Assembly (NCBI GenBank): GCA_003136475.1 | Contig: PLEQ01000355.1 | Location: 13,921 to 20,101, forward strand | DNA length: 6,181 bases | DNA from: Deltaproteobacteria bacterium | GTDB lineage: Bacteria > Bdellovibrionota_B > Oligoflexia > Oligoflexales > Bog-1112 | Direction: 5' to 3' | In this document: piece by piece, positions 5,753 through 6,181 of the stretch | How the letters are laid out: each line of letters opens with the position of its first letter | How positions within the stretch are numbered: the stretch's first letter is position 1 | The notes under the pieces: generated by a model | Database searches by the model: none | Told to the model about the DNA's origin: nothing | The model's input: only the letters and a program-made list of their open reading frames with translations | Program-made: the position numbers and the translations under genes

Positions 5753-6181
5753 TTAATCGCTCAAGTTGCGATAATCTTCGATAGTTTTGTAAACCAAGTC
5801 TCGCACCGCTTGGCGATCGAAGCGAAGGGCCTTTGCAAGTTGCACCTGAGATCCTTCAGTCAGCATCCGATTTAAGGATTCTATAAATTCATCGTAGTTC
5901 GGTGCGTTGAAGTAAAACTGAAGGTCTTCTTGCAAAGGGTCAGCGTTTTTTAAAAAACGCTTTGACGGCAAGCTTAGGCCGAGCTCTTCCAAATACTGGA
6001 TGTTTTCAAGCTCCGCCTCAGTGAGTCTAAAGGCTCTCAGGTAGCGCGTCTGCGTTGTTACAATTTCAGCTGTTGTTGCCCCCCCAGCTTTAGATAACAA
6101 AAGATCGGTAATTTTGTAGAGTGCCGCAATCTCGCTAGGGTAGGCCAGCAGTGGAAGCACTCTCGCTAGGATCTTCTCGGG
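5753..6181 (-). CDS. C-terminal part of a GT28-like (GT-B fold) glycosyltransferase, 5' end outside the window
   Basis: The frame is open from the right edge and ends at TAA 5753-5755, giving 142 visible residues. A GTG at 6160 is not likely to be the start because the frame continues upstream without a stop. The segment ITDLLLSKAGGATTAEI matches the donor-binding region of GT28 C-terminal domains (MurG and the mono- or diglucosyldiacylglycerol synthases), where ADLLI.K.GG.T.AE is characteristic. It is followed by ENIQYLEELGL, which resembles the family's gQEegN...l...G segment, although the usual Pro-Gly-Gln is replaced by a TEAE-containing stretch. The final 70 or so residues look helical and are not recognised. 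Such enzymes transfer a sugar from a nucleotide donor to a lipid or lipid-linked acceptor at the inner face of the cytoplasmic membrane; the acceptor here is unknown. The LLM gene follows 135 bases later on the same strand. Confidence 0.62.
   Translation of the reverse strand, partial: PEKILARVLPLLAYPSEIAALYKITDLLLSKAGGATTAEIVTTQTRYLRAFRLTEAELENIQYLEELGLSLPSKRFLKNADPLQEDLQFYFNAPNYDEFIESLNRMLTEGSQVQLAKALRFDRQAVRDLVYKTIEDYRNLSD

Noticed and set aside
5740..5772. Hairpin ATCGC/GCGAT over the glycosyltransferase stop, followed by a short T-rich stretch
   Set aside because: The stem is 5 bp, overlaps the coding end, and the T-run starts about 8 bases after the stem; too weak to call a terminator.

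Overview
The window looks like chromosomal DNA from a Gram-negative-type bacterium of intermediate base composition, judged by eye. It is densely packed, with short spacers, Shine-Dalgarno sequences of the AAGGAG type, and use of GTG and TTG starts. I cannot place it at genus level. One protein has a clear Sec signal peptide, and the tryptophan-to-kynurenine enzymes are of the bacterial KynA/KynB type. No phage, IS, CRISPR, tRNA or rRNA signal was found.

Layout: two genes run rightward and five run leftward. Rightward: (1) the 3' part of a gene for a gluzincin-like zinc metalloprotease-type protein (HEAGH and DEGYAD motifs), open at the left edge; (2) 30 bases later, tryptophan 2,3-dioxygenase (kynA), which ends tail-to-tail with the next gene and overlaps it by 6 bases. 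Leftward, in transcription order from the right edge: (7) the 3' part of a glycosyltransferase with a GT28-like C-terminal motif, open at the right edge; (6) a luciferase-like (LLM) flavin-dependent monooxygenase; (5) a class 3 / 'asparaginase II' family amidohydrolase, probably starting at a TTG inside the end of the LLM gene; (4) kynurenine formamidase (kynB), with a GTG start and its ribosome-binding site inside the last codons of gene 5; (3) a small exported protein of unknown function.

How they work together: KynA and KynB are consecutive enzymes (tryptophan to N-formylkynurenine to kynurenine plus formate), yet they lie on opposite strands, with the exported-protein gene between them. 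No kynureninase, kynurenine monooxygenase or anthranilate pathway gene is visible here. The tightest unit is LLM monooxygenase - asparaginase-II-like enzyme - KynB, with overlapping or abutting genes that suggest translational coupling. This raises the possibility that the two extra enzymes handle a tryptophan- or kynurenine-derived compound; that link is inference. The most notable residue-level oddity is a glutamate in the asparaginase-like enzyme where the family normally has the metal-binding lysine of its CSGKH motif.
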